From the NCBI RefSeq assembly GCF_011742875.1, contig NZ_JAAQTL010000002.1, forward strand, positions 496,001-560,000: a DNA stretch of 64,000 nucleotides, in the 5' to 3' direction. Below the pieces are notes generated by a model. The model ran no database searches and was not told the DNA's origin. It saw nothing but the letters and a program-made list of their open reading frames with translations. The stretch comes from Luteibacter yeojuensis. Lineage in GTDB: Bacteria > Pseudomonadota > Gammaproteobacteria > Xanthomonadales > Rhodanobacteraceae. Below are positions 56,080 through 64,000 of this stretch, in pieces (within the stretch, counting starts at the first letter, position 1; each line of letters begins with the position of its first letter). The position numbers were made by a program, and so were the translations under genes.

Positions 56080-57072
56080 ATGCGATCGCTCATTCCCGCC
56101 TTGCTCCTGGCACTGTCCCTCCCCGCCTTCGCCGACGACACGCCGAAGGTCGAAGCCCTCGGTGCCCGCCTCGAAAAGCTCGAATACCCCTACCCCGTCA
56201 CGATGTTCACGGTGACGAACCAGGGCCAGTCGCTGCAGATAGCCTATATGGACCTGAAGCCCGAACACGCCAACGGCCGCACCGCCGTGCTGCTGCACGG
56301 CAAGAACTTCTGCGGCCCGTACTGGGCGGCCACCGCGGAGCACCTGCGCGCCGAGGGTTATCGCGTGGTGATTCCCGACCAGATCGGTTTCTGCAAATCC
56401 TCGAAACCGCACACCTTCCAGTACAGCTTCCACCAGCTGGCGGCGGATACGCACGACCTGCTCGCGAGCCTGGGCGTGGACAAGGTCACCGTCGTGGCGC
56501 ATTCCATGGGCGGCATGGTGGGCGCGCGCTACGCGCTGATGTATCCGCAGGGCGTCGAGAAGCTGGTGCTGGTGAACCCCATCGGCCTGGAAGACTGGAA
56601 GGCGAAGGGCGTGCCGTGGCAGAGCGTCGACGCCTGGTACGCGCGCGACCTGAAGACCTCTTACGCCGGCATCAAGCGCTACCAGCTGGCGCACTACTAC
56701 GACGGCAAGTGGAAGCCCGATTACGATCGCTGGGCGCTGATGCAGGCCGGTCAGTACGAAGGCGACGGCAAGGAAACCTCGGCCTGGGCCGGCGCGCTCA
56801 CGTACGACATGATCTTCACCCAGCCGGTGGTCTACGAGTTCCCGATGATCGAGGTGCCGACGGTGCTGATCATCGGGCAACGCGACACCACGGCGATCGC
56901 CGAGGGCGCCTCCGCGGACGTCGCATCGAAGCTCGGCCATTACCCGGAGCTCGGGAGGGAAGCCGCTTCGCGCATTCCCGGCGCGAAGCTGATCCCGCTG
57001 GAAGGCCTGGCCCACTCGCCGATGATCGAAGCACCGGAGCGCTTCTACAAGGCGCTCGACGAAGCGCTCTGA
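56080..57072 (+). CDS. Exported alpha/beta-hydrolase
   Basis: 330 residues with a signal peptide (MRSLIPALLLALSLPAFA). The nucleophile elbow is VVAHSMGGMVG (Ser), the oxyanion region VLLHGKNFCGPYW, and the histidine is in LEGLAHSPMIEAP. The aspartate is probably in IIGQRDTTA. This is a periplasmic esterase- or epoxide-hydrolase-like enzyme of unknown substrate. It is monocistronic and followed by two REP pairs. Confidence 0.85.
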   Translation: MRSLIPALLLALSLPAFADDTPKVEALGARLEKLEYPYPVTMFTVTNQGQSLQIAYMDLKPEHANGRTAVLLHGKNFCGPYWAATAEHLRAEGYRVVIPDQIGFCKSSKPHTFQYSFHQLAADTHDLLASLGVDKVTVVAHSMGGMVGARYALMYPQGVEKLVLVNPIGLEDWKAKGVPWQSVDAWYARDLKTSYAGIKRYQLAHYYDGKWKPDYDRWALMQAGQYEGDGKETSAWAGALTYDMIFTQPVVYEFPMIEVPTVLIIGQRDTTAIAEGASADVASKLGHYPELGREAASRIPGAKLIPLEGLAHSPMIEAPERFYKALDEAL

Positions 57073-57101
57073 AGCCCCCTTCTGCGCAAACAACGCCCGG
57101 T

Positions 57102-57284
57102 GTGGGAGCCGCTTCAGCGGCGATGGGTGCTCGCGATACGCGTGCCCGCTGCCGCGGGATCGCCGGCACAGCCGGCTCCCACAAGGTTCCTTCCAGGCCT
57201 GCTCTTCTGTAGGAGCCGCTATAGCGGCGAGAGCGATCTTGCCCCCGACCGCGAGGTTGCCTCGCCGCTATAGCGGCTCCTACA
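57102..57284. repeat. Two consecutive REP pairs of different subtype
   Basis: 57102-57182 holds a TGTGGGAGCCGCTTCAGCGG copy facing a GCCGGCTCCCACA arm (a second REP subtype). 57208-57231 and 57261-57284 are an inverted pair of the main subtype. Together they fill the space between the hydrolase gene and the convergent DUF4019 gene. Confidence 0.85.
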
Positions 57285-57307
57285 GGAACGAGGAATGGAT
57301 GGGATGG

Positions 57308-57802
57308 TTACTGCGCGAACGCGATTTCGCGCTGCACGGGCCGGATGACGTAGCCCACGGGAAGCCAGTTGCCGCTGCCGGTGCCGCCCGGTGCCAGCGA
57401 CACCGTTTCGAACAGCACCGCGCGGGTGTAGTGCGATACGAAGATCACGTTGAGGTAATCGCCGGCGGGAAGGCCTACCGGGTCGCGTACGCGCGTCACC
57501 TCGAACCACTCGCGCCCCACGAGCTGGCCGCGATCGAGGCGGATCTTCCGCAGGTAGCGCACCCACTCCGCGCGCGGCACCATCTTCTGCATCATCGCGC
57601 CGGCTTCCAGCCACATCGCATCCGCCCGGCGTCCGTCGGACATCCGCACCCAGTGGGTGGCGCAACTCACGGCGTTATCCAGCGAATTGGGCTGCGGGCC
57701 CAGCCGCGGCGCGTTGCTGATGCTCAGCAGCGGGCCGAAGGCGTTCCCAACGGGAACGCCGGTCGCGGGAAACTTTCGAGTCTGGACCGGCACCGACGAC
57801 AT
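57308..57802 (-). CDS. DUF4019-family protein
   Basis: 164 residues. The C-terminal two-thirds match the DUF4019 pattern (MWLEAGAMMQKMVPRAEWVRYLRKIR, then DRGQLVGREWFEVTRV, DYLNVIFVSHY and the terminal VGYVIRP). No signal peptide is clear from ATG 57802. The function of this family is unknown. Bounded by REP elements on both sides. Confidence 0.7.
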   Translation of the reverse strand: MSSVPVQTRKFPATGVPVGNAFGPLLSISNAPRLGPQPNSLDNAVSCATHWVRMSDGRRADAMWLEAGAMMQKMVPRAEWVRYLRKIRLDRGQLVGREWFEVTRVRDPVGLPAGDYLNVIFVSHYTRAVLFETVSLAPGGTGSGNWLPVGYVIRPVQREIAFAQ

Positions 57803-58007
57803 GACCCCACTCCGACACGGGACGATCGCAGCTTCCGGCGGCCGGCGGGCCGTGCCAAGTCGGCCGGATGGAATAAGCGGGTTGGCCGGGGCAAAAACAT
57901 ACCGAACCCGAGGAAGCACCCCCGGCAGGGGCCGTTATTGCGGCGAGAGGGCTCGCCGGATCCCGGCCCGCTGCCGCGGGATCGCCGGCTCCCACACACT
58001 GAGGATC

Positions 58008-58087
58008 CGTAGGAGCCGCTATAGCGGCGAGAAAACCTCGCGATACACGGCAAGTTCCCCCCCCCCGCCGCTATAGCGGCCCCTACA
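58008..58087. repeat. Inverted REP pair
   Basis: Copies at 58008-58031 and 58064-58087 (the second with GGCCCCTACA) in opposite orientation, next to the 3' end of the chorismate lyase-like gene. A degenerate copy lies near 57931-57950. Confidence 0.85.
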
Positions 58088-58104
58088 GCTCGGGTTGTGG
58101 GGGC

Positions 58105-58764
58105 TTAGCGGCGGCCGAACGCCAGGACTTCGGCGGTATAGGTTTCCACCACGAGGCTGAAGGGCTGGTTCGCGTCGGTGAACAGCACCGCCCGATGGCG
58201 GAGCACTTCGTGCGGAATGGCCAGGGGGCCCTGGTGCGACGGCGGGAGCGGCGCGTTCATTTCCCAGCCGGCCGGCAGCGGCGACCACAGGAGGTCCGCG
58301 CTGAGCGTCTGCCGGCGGAAGTGCAGCGCCTGCACCACCTTTCCGAACGGCTGGTCGGTGGTGTCGAGGATCTTGTTCATCTCCGGCGTGAGACGCGACG
58401 GCACGTACCAGTTATCCGCTTCGGACAGCACGTGCTTGCCGCAGGCGAGCTGCACGCGGCGGTAGCGCACCGCCTCGCCGGGGGCGATACCCAGGGTGGT
58501 GCGCTCCGCTTCCGGCAACGGCTTGTCCTGGCCCTTCACACGGCGGGCGACGATCTTCGCCTCCGGCGCCAGCGAATGCGCGCCGCACCAGCGCTCCAGT
58601 GTCAGGGTGGCGCTGGGATGGCTCAGCAGGTCGGCGTTGAGCGATTGCAGCAGCGCCAGCGCCTGCGTGCGCGAGGCGACGTCGTCGCTCCACGGTTCGC
58701 GCGCCTGCGCGGTGGCCGCGAGCACGGCGAGGGAGGTGGCGGCGATGATGGTTCGGCTGTTCAT
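58105..58764 (-). CDS. Exported chorismate lyase (UbiC)-like protein
   Basis: 219 residues with a signal peptide (TIIAATSLAVLAATAQA). The mature part has the UbiC/UTRA-like pattern EAVRYRRVQLACGKHVLSEADNWYVPSRLTPEMN, then DQPFGKVVQALHFRRQTL. A classical UbiC is cytoplasmic and makes 4-hydroxybenzoate from chorismate, so the signal peptide is unexpected. ATG 58764 has AAGGA upstream. It follows trpE on the same strand with a REP pair between. Confidence 0.72.
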   Translation of the reverse strand: MNSRTIIAATSLAVLAATAQAREPWSDDVASRTQALALLQSLNADLLSHPSATLTLERWCGAHSLAPEAKIVARRVKGQDKPLPEAERTTLGIAPGEAVRYRRVQLACGKHVLSEADNWYVPSRLTPEMNKILDTTDQPFGKVVQALHFRRQTLSADLLWSPLPAGWEMNAPLPPSHQGPLAIPHEVLRHRAVLFTDANQPFSLVVETYTAEVLAFGRR

Positions 58765-58805
58765 GGGGTAATCCTTCACGGGTATTCGCGTGTTTCGGCT
58801 GGCTT

Positions 58806-58883
58806 TGTAGGAGCCGCTACAGCGGCGAGGGAAATCTTGCGAGGGCGTCGCGAGGTTTTCTCGCCGCTATAGCGGCTCCTACA
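58806..58883. repeat. Inverted REP pair
   Basis: Copies at 58806-58829 (CCGCTACAGCGG variant) and 58860-58883, between trpE and the chorismate lyase-like gene. Confidence 0.88.
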
Positions 58884-58894
58884 GCGAGGGCGAC

Positions 58895-60370
58895 TTAAAG
58901 GCCCTTGGCCGCCTGGGCCACGGCGCGGAACAGCGCGCGGCCCTTGTTCATGGTTTCTTCCCACTCGGCCGCGGGATCGGAGTCGTAGACGACGCCACCG
59001 CCGGCCTGTACGTGGAGGCGGCCGTCCTGGATGACCGCGGTGCGGATGGCGATCGCGGTATCCGCGTCGCCCCACCAGCCGAGCCAGCCGATGGCGCCCG
59101 CGTAGATGTTGCGCTTGAAAGGCTCCAGCTCCTGGATGATTTCCAGGGCGCGGATCTTCGGCGCGCCGCTCACGGTGCCGGCGGGGAACGTGGCCTTGAT
59201 CACGTCCATGTACGAGAGGCCGTCGCGAATATCGCCTTCCACCTGCGACACGATATGCATCACGTGCGAGTAATGCTCCACCACGAACGACTCGGCGAGC
59301 TCCACCGTGCCCGTCTTGCTCACGCGGCCCACGTCGTTGCGGCCGAGGTCGATCAGCATGAGGTGCTCCGCGCGCTCCTTCGGATCGGCGAGCAGTTCGG
59401 TTTCGAGCGCGATGTCTTCCGCCGCGTCCTTGCCGCGACGGCGCGTGCCGGCGATCGGGCGCAGCACCACGCGGCCGTTCTTGAGGCGCACGAGGATCTC
59501 CGGCGACGAGCCGACGATCTGCGTGGGACCGATGTCGATAAAGAACATGTACGGCGACGGATTCATTGCGCGCAGCGCGCGGTACACGTCCACCGGGCGC
59601 GCGTTGAAGCCGATGCTCAGGCGCTGCGAAGGCACCACCTGGAAGATGTCGCCGGCGCGGATGTACTCCTGCGCCGTGCGGACCATGGCCTCGTATTCCT
59701 CGCGCGTGAACGAGGATTTGAAATCGGATTCGTCGAGCGCCTCGGGCTGCAGCAGCTGCGGGTAAGACACGCCGCCCTGGTGCAGGCGGAAGGCCAGCGT
59801 GTCGAGGCGGCGCGAGGCTTCCGCGTAAGCCTGCGGGCGCGACGGATCGGCATGGACGATGAGGTAGAGGCGGCCCTTCAGGTTGTCGAACACGGCCACT
59901 TCGTCGGCGAGCATCAGGAGCACGTCGGGCGTGCCGAGTTCGTCCTTCTTGTCCCACTGGGCGAGACGCTTCTCGATATAGCCGATCGTCTCGAAGCCGA
60001 AATACCCGACGAGCCCTCCGGTGAAGTCCGGCAGGCCAGGCAGCTTCGGCACGTCGTACTGCTTGCGCAGCGTTTCGATCTCGGCGAGCGGGTCGTCGAG
60101 GTGGCGGCGTTCGACCACCTCGCCACTGTCCTCCACTTCCAGCTCGTGGCCGCGCAGGCGGTACACGCGGCGGGCCGGCAGACCGATGATGGAATGGCGT
60201 CCCCAGGTGGCGCCGCCCTCGACCGATTCGAACAGGAAGGTGTACGGGCCGTCGGCCAGTTTCAGGTACACCGACAGCGGCGTGTCGAGGTCGGAAAAGA
60301 CCTCGCGAACCAGCGGAATGCGCGTGTGGCCCTGCGCGGCGTAGGCGTCGAATTGTTCGCGGGAGATCAT
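58895..60370 (-). CDS. trpE: Anthranilate synthase component I
   Basis: 491 residues, the usual length of pseudomonad TrpE. It makes anthranilate from chorismate with glutamine-derived ammonia from TrpG (not in this window). The start contains the feedback-inhibition region DTPLSVYLKL and LLFESVEGG-like block; catalytic motifs include RPIAGTRRRGKD, EHLMLIDLGRNDVGRV and the C-terminal GTVSGAPKIRALEII and AGGGVVYDSDP. ATG 60370 (MISREQF) fits homologues; an in-frame ATG 17 codons upstream (60421) is possible. A TACAAT hexamer lies between these two starts. Confidence 0.92.
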   Translation of the reverse strand: MISREQFDAYAAQGHTRIPLVREVFSDLDTPLSVYLKLADGPYTFLFESVEGGATWGRHSIIGLPARRVYRLRGHELEVEDSGEVVERRHLDDPLAEIETLRKQYDVPKLPGLPDFTGGLVGYFGFETIGYIEKRLAQWDKKDELGTPDVLLMLADEVAVFDNLKGRLYLIVHADPSRPQAYAEASRRLDTLAFRLHQGGVSYPQLLQPEALDESDFKSSFTREEYEAMVRTAQEYIRAGDIFQVVPSQRLSIGFNARPVDVYRALRAMNPSPYMFFIDIGPTQIVGSSPEILVRLKNGRVVLRPIAGTRRRGKDAAEDIALETELLADPKERAEHLMLIDLGRNDVGRVSKTGTVELAESFVVEHYSHVMHIVSQVEGDIRDGLSYMDVIKATFPAGTVSGAPKIRALEIIQELEPFKRNIYAGAIGWLGWWGDADTAIAIRTAVIQDGRLHVQAGGGVVYDSDPAAEWEETMNKGRALFRAVAQAAKGL

Positions 60371-60468
60371 CTGGGGCGGGGCGATGGGGACGAATCCTCG
60401 ATTGTAGGGCGTGGCGGGCATGGCTGCGCGCCCCTTGTGCGGGTGTCCACCGGGCTCGGGTGACGTGT

Positions 60469-60546
60469 TGCAGGAATCGCTATGGCGGCGAGGGCGATCT
60501 TGCGGGGTGGTCGCGAGGTTTTCTCGCCGCTGTAGCGGCTCCTACA
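60469..60546. repeat. Inverted REP pair
   Basis: A diverged copy at 60469-60492 (TGCAGGAATCGCTATGGCGG) faces a good copy at 60523-60546, between the kinase gene and trpE. Confidence 0.85.
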
Positions 60547-60575
60547 GCGGGTTGCGCAAGAATTTACGGGGCGGA

Positions 60576-62573
60576 TCAGGCCAGTCGCTGCCTTGGCAGG
60601 CCCCTCAGGTGCAGGGTGAAGGCCACGCCGTCCGCGAGGTTGCGCGCGCTGGCGCTGCCCTGATGGCGTTCGGCGACCAGGCGGACCACGTAGAGGCCCA
60701 GGCCCAGGTGGGGCGCGTCGCCCGGGGTGGCCTTGTCGCGCAGGCTCACGAGCGAGTCGAACAGTCGCCCCTGCATGGCCGCCGGCAGGGGCGGTCCCTG
60801 GTTGGCGAGTTCGATATCGGCCCCCTCCGGTGTGGGCCGCAGCGCGATGCGCATCCACCCGTCCGGTGGGGTGAACGACAATGCGTTGTCGAACAGCTTG
60901 TCCAGCGCCTGGGCGATAAGCTCCGGCGACACGTGCATGAACACCGCCGACGGCGGCAGTTCCACCTCGAGCCGGCGACCGCCCGCCAGTGCGCGATAGC
61001 CCTCGGCGCAACCGCGCACGATGTCGGCGAGGTTCACGTCCTCAGCCTCGGCCGCGGCGATGGCGCGCTCCATGCGGCTGGCTTCGCTCATCGCGCGGAC
61101 CAGGGCGCCGAGACGCGCCACGCCATCGCGGGCGCGGGCGAGGTACGGCTCGGCCTCGGCGGGGAGCCCCGCATGGTCGAGGTTGTCCAGCGACGATTTG
61201 ACGATCGCCAGCGGCGTGTTGAGTTCGTGCGAGAGCTTGGACGCCAGCGTGCGCAGGTAGTCGGTATACCCGCCGACCGCCTCGAACAGGCGCGCGAAAC
61301 TGCGCGCGAGGTCGCCGAGCTCGTCGCCCGCTTCGGTGAGCGGGAACGGACCGTCGAGCCGCCCGTCGTTGGCCTGCGCGCGCTCGGCGGCGTTGCGCAG
61401 CCGGCGCAGGCGGATGGTCAGGCGCGTGGCGAACAGCAGCAGCACGCCCCCGGCGACCAGCAACACGGCGAAGCTGGTGAGCAGCAGGCCGAACAGCGCC
61501 CGGTTCGCCAGCAGCGGCACGGCGCGGCTGGGCTGTTCCAGCAGCACCACGCCGTGCAACCTGCCACGCATCTGGACCGGCATCGCCACGGCGAGCACGA
61601 CGCTGCCGCGCGCCTCGCCCGCCCGCCACGCCGTGGCGGGCTTGCCGCGCAGCGCCTCGCGCACCTCGGGCAGGTCGACGCGCGGCACGTCCTCGGCCCA
61701 GGGGCTCTGCGCGTCGAAACGCGTCGCCAGCAGCGAGCGGTACACCAGCGAAGCGAACCAGCCCGGGCGTTCCGAGGCGGGAAGATCGGGGAGGTCCAGC
61801 TTGCCGCTTTGCGCCACGAGCCATGCATCGGGCGACAGCATGCGCACGCGCACGCCGTCGGGCGCCAGGCGTCCCAGCTCCTGCGACAGCGACGGGGAGA
61901 AGTCGATCAGTGGCCGGGTTTCGGCACTGAGCGGCTCGGTGTCGCCGTCGGCGGCGACATGCACGCCGAGGCCGAAGTGGTCCAGGCGCAAGCCGCGCGG
62001 CAGGCGGAATTCCACGCGGAAACCGCTGCCGTCTTCCTGCCACTGCGCGTTGATGCGATCGGGCAGCACGCCAGCGTCGGCGTCGAGCGCGATCGCCGTG
62101 GTCGGACCGGGCGCGGCGCTGGCCAGCAGGTACCGCTGCGCGTCCTCGCCGCTGGCGATGGAGACGATGAGGTGATCGGCGCTGAGCGCGAGACGATCCC
62201 CCGCGTCGGCACGACGGCGCCGGGGTGCGCGCACCTCGACGCTGAAATACACCCAGTGCTCGTCCTCGGCCAGCATCACCTTCGCGTTGCTGCCGAAGGT
62301 CTGCGCCCACGGGCTGAGCGGGGCCCAGTCGTCGCCATAGCCGTCGATGGTGATCGGCACGGGGGTGTGTTGCAGGTACCAGGCGGGGCCCGCCGGCGGC
62401 AGCGGGGCGTCGACCACGACCAGGCTGCGCGCCATCGCGCGCGCGGACGCCACGAGCGCCTGGGCCTGGCCTTCGCGCAGCAACGTTTCCATCTGGCGTA
62501 CGTAAAGCCAGCCGGCGACCGGGAGTGCCAATGTGCAAAGCGCTACCAGCAGGAGTTTTTGGCGGAGGGTCAT
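60576..62573 (-). CDS. Sensor histidine kinase, PdsS-like (proteobacterial dedicated sortase system type)
   Basis: 665 residues. One N-terminal membrane helix, a large periplasmic domain with VPITIDGYGDDWAPLSPWAQ, a second helix (LLTSFAVLLVAGGVLLLF), HAMP-like linker, then HisKA with His449 (KLSHELNTPLAIV) and an ATPase domain ending LGLGLYVVRLV. The architecture and the ITIDGYGDDW segment resemble the PdsS kinase described with proteobacterial sortases. No sortase gene is visible in this window. It is paired with the regulator at 62658, separated by two facing REPs. Confidence 0.78.
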   Translation of the reverse strand: MTLRQKLLLVALCTLALPVAGWLYVRQMETLLREGQAQALVASARAMARSLVVVDAPLPPAGPAWYLQHTPVPITIDGYGDDWAPLSPWAQTFGSNAKVMLAEDEHWVYFSVEVRAPRRRRADAGDRLALSADHLIVSIASGEDAQRYLLASAAPGPTTAIALDADAGVLPDRINAQWQEDGSGFRVEFRLPRGLRLDHFGLGVHVAADGDTEPLSAETRPLIDFSPSLSQELGRLAPDGVRVRMLSPDAWLVAQSGKLDLPDLPASERPGWFASLVYRSLLATRFDAQSPWAEDVPRVDLPEVREALRGKPATAWRAGEARGSVVLAVAMPVQMRGRLHGVVLLEQPSRAVPLLANRALFGLLLTSFAVLLVAGGVLLLFATRLTIRLRRLRNAAERAQANDGRLDGPFPLTEAGDELGDLARSFARLFEAVGGYTDYLRTLASKLSHELNTPLAIVKSSLDNLDHAGLPAEAEPYLARARDGVARLGALVRAMSEASRMERAIAAAEAEDVNLADIVRGCAEGYRALAGGRRLEVELPPSAVFMHVSPELIAQALDKLFDNALSFTPPDGWMRIALRPTPEGADIELANQGPPLPAAMQGRLFDSLVSLRDKATPGDAPHLGLGLYVVRLVAERHQGSASARNLADGVAFTLHLRGLPRQRLA

Positions 62574-62591
62574 GGGGTGAGGGGCCGGGCT

Positions 62592-62655
62592 CTCGCCGCT
62601 GCAGCGGCTCCTACAGGAGGCGGCTTGCTCTTGTAGGAGCCGCCATGGCGGCAAG
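62592..62655. repeat. Facing REP copies between the regulator and kinase genes
   Basis: Copies at 62592-62615 (CCGCTGCAGCGG variant) and 62632-62655 (CCGCCATGGCGG variant) lie within the two-component operon, so transcript structure here could change the ratio of the two products. Confidence 0.85.
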
Positions 62656-62657
62656 GC

Positions 62658-63347
62658 TCAAGGTGTCCAGCGGTAGCCCACGCCATGCACCGTCTCGATC
62701 GCATCGAATTCCGGCGCCAGCGCCACGAATTTCTTGCGGATGCGCTTGATGTGCGAGGTGATGGTCGCGTCGTCCACCACCAGCTCCGCTTCGCGCATCA
62801 GCTGGTCGCGGTTCTTCACGTGGCCGGGGAAACGCACCAGCGTGTGCACCATCCAGAACTCGGTCACGGTGAGCGGGATCTCGATGCCGTTCCAGAGCAC
62901 GCGCATGCGCTCCGATTCGAGCTTCAATGGTCCGTGCTCGATCACCGTCTCGCTGGCGGCAGGCGTCTTCAGCGACTCGATGCGACGGAACAGCGCCGCG
63001 ATGCGCGCGGCGAGCTGGTGGAGGCTGGTGTCCTTCGACAGATAGTCGTCCGCGCCGAGGCGCAGACCCGAGATCACGTCGAAATCCGAATCGCGCGCGG
63101 TGAGGAAGATGATCGGCAAGGTGGCCGATTTCGCGCGGAGTTCGCGGCACAGGTCGAAACCGCCCTCGGGCTCGTCGCCGAGGCCGATGTCGATGATCAC
63201 CAGTTCCGGCAACCGCATGGCGAAAGCCGTGGACGCGTCGCCCCTCGAGCCATAGCCGCGGGTCTCGTAGCCGAAACGATTCAGCGCTTCCACGTAGTTG
63301 GCGCGGATGAGGGGTTCGTCTTCGACGATGGCGATGCTGCGGGCCAT
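62658..63347 (-). CDS. OmpR-type response regulator, PdsR-like
   Basis: 229 residues. Receiver domain with phospho-acceptor Asp53 in VIIDIGLGDEPEGGFDLCRELR and lysine in DDYLSKDTS; winged-helix output with LTVTEFWMVHTLVRFPGHVKNRDQLM and SHIKRIRKKF. These segments closely resemble the regulator named for the proteobacterial dedicated sortase system. ATG 63347 is chosen by alignment (MARSIAIVEDE); ATG 63353 is possible. Its target genes are unknown; the two small peptides upstream are transcribed divergently. Confidence 0.82.
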   Translation of the reverse strand: MARSIAIVEDEPLIRANYVEALNRFGYETRGYGSRGDASTAFAMRLPELVIIDIGLGDEPEGGFDLCRELRAKSATLPIIFLTARDSDFDVISGLRLGADDYLSKDTSLHQLAARIAALFRRIESLKTPAASETVIEHGPLKLESERMRVLWNGIEIPLTVTEFWMVHTLVRFPGHVKNRDQLMREAELVVDDATITSHIKRIRKKFVALAPEFDAIETVHGVGYRWTP

Positions 63348-63557
63348 GGGCATTCCGTGAGAGGGATCGGCGTGCGCAGCGTGCTATGCGCCCGCCCCCA
63401 CCGCAAGCCCTATAGCCGCATTGCCCTTCTGCACGAAGTCTTTGCCCTCCTTTTGCCATAAACGATCCGCGGATTGCCCTCGCCAGGACGCTCCGCCCGC
63501 CGCCTGCGGCTTTCAACTATGCATGACGGCGCGCCATCCGGCGCCGGAGGAGAAACC

Positions 63558-63671
63558 ATGAAGACCAAGCCCGACGCCGACAACACCGAACTGGAACGCG
63601 ACTTCGAGCCCCTGCGCGTCGCCCTCGCCCTGGGCGCGCTGCTGCTGGGCCTGCTTTTCGGCATGCACTGA
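63558..63671 (+). CDS. 37-residue single-helix membrane peptide
   Basis: A GGAGGAGA ribosome binding site precedes ATG 63558. The peptide has a charged N-terminus (KTKPDADNTELERDFEP) and one membrane helix (RVALALGALLLGLLFGMH). It is followed 11 bases later by a second tiny gene and a terminator, forming a small transcription unit divergent from the PdsR-like regulator. Unknown function. Confidence 0.65.
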   Translation: MKTKPDADNTELERDFEPLRVALALGALLLGLLFGMH

Positions 63672-63682
63672 CGGGAGGATTT

Positions 63683-63802
63683 ATGGATCTCTTCGACGAC
63701 TTCGTGGAACCGGCCATGGAAGGCCTTGGCGCGGCCGGCGCACACGGAAGCGCGCCGGTCGCCGGGCCGGCGGAACCCGACCCGAACTGGCAACCCGTTT
63801 AA
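63683..63802 (+). CDS. 39-residue soluble peptide
   Basis: A GGGAGGA ribosome binding site lies six bases before ATG 63683. The product MDLFDDFVEPAMEGLGAAGA... ends in a proline-rich tail (AEPDPNWQPV) and has no membrane helix or cysteine. Its spacing after the 37-residue peptide and the terminator after it suggest that both are translated from one short mRNA. No family recognised. Confidence 0.6.
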   Translation: MDLFDDFVEPAMEGLGAAGAHGSAPVAGPAEPDPNWQPV

Positions 63803-63839
63803 CCCTTTCCCCCGAGCTCCTTGCTGGGAGCCTCCTTCA

Positions 63840-63872
63840 CTCCCCCATCCTCTTGGACGGGGGAGCTTTTTT
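63840..63872 (+). terminator. Rho-independent terminator of the small-peptide operon
   Basis: A 7-bp stem CTCCCCC/GGGGGAG with a 12-base loop (63840-63865) followed by CTTTTTT to 63872. It closes the unit starting at 63558. Confidence 0.85.
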
Positions 63873-63883
63873 GCGGAAGGAGC

Positions 63884-64000
63884 TTACTCGGACCGGGCCG
63901 TGGTCACCTGGCTTATCGGGACGAGCTCCGCGTCGCCCACGAACACGTGGCTGTTGTAGCCGTAGAAGTACTGCGCCTTCTGGGTCTGGAGCATGCGGCC
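63884..64000 (-). CDS. C-terminal end of an unidentified protein (partial, runs off the right edge)
   Basis: The last 38 codons read GRMLQTQKAQYFYGYNSHV, then FVGDAELVPISQVTTARSE and a TAA at 63884-63886. No family can be assigned from this length. The gene is convergent with the small-peptide unit and its terminator. Confidence 0.6.
   Translation of the reverse strand, partial: GRMLQTQKAQYFYGYNSHVFVGDAELVPISQVTTARSE

Overview
The window is high-GC chromosome from a gammaproteobacterium, most likely Rhodanobacteraceae/Xanthomonadales (Luteibacter- or Dyella-like). This is inferred from gene content (split class II ribonucleotide reductase, PdsR/PdsS-type two-component pair, M1, M17 and Do peptidases) and from many copies of a REP-like palindrome with core GTAGGAGCCGCTATAGCGG. 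No tRNA, rRNA or true CRISPR array was seen.

Layout. 1-6.5 kb: two divergent GH13 enzymes, an AraC and a MarR regulator, a LysE-type exporter, and a nucleoside transporter with a PfkB kinase. 6.5-20 kb: M1 aminopeptidase coupled to a glutamine cyclotransferase, a SEL1 protein, an oxidoreductase, response regulators, an amino-acid permease, a secreted LprI-like protein, and an Mrr-domain membrane protein. 18.6-23.1 kb: a redox-stress cluster (Rieske/FAD oxidoreductase, two AhpD-like proteins, an RclC-like membrane protein, an RclR-like regulator). 23.1-32.5 kb: an accessory region with a decayed RHS copy interrupted by two nested IS3-family elements, followed by an unusual operon. That operon encodes a 1801-aa secreted RHS/YD-repeat protein with C-terminal fibronectin-like repeats. 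Its stop overlaps (ATGA) a second secreted protein that carries the missing RHS core and a variable tail, followed by a small membrane protein (possible immunity protein). 32.7-41.5 kb: gene fragments, small secreted proteins, an HD hydrolase, a LytS/LytTR two-component pair, an acyltransferase and an SRAP protein. 41.7-45.5 kb: a lower-GC patch with a DUF3883-type protein, another IS3-family element and an AAA ATPase, resembling a defence patch. 45.6-64 kb: core genome (NrdJ subunits separated by a histone-H1-like gene, Do protease, PstS-LysM protein, HAD phosphatase, M17 peptidase, TrpE, a PdsS/PdsR-like pair, two tiny peptides), dotted with REP pairs and a 10-copy 29-bp minisatellite.

The strongest candidate for something undescribed is the split-RHS operon at 25.9-32.5 kb. 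Other points of note are a hairpin leader that covers the ribosome binding site of the AraC gene, conservation of both RclR-type sensor cysteines in a reorganised Rcl-like cluster, and REP elements that supply coding sequence or stop codons.
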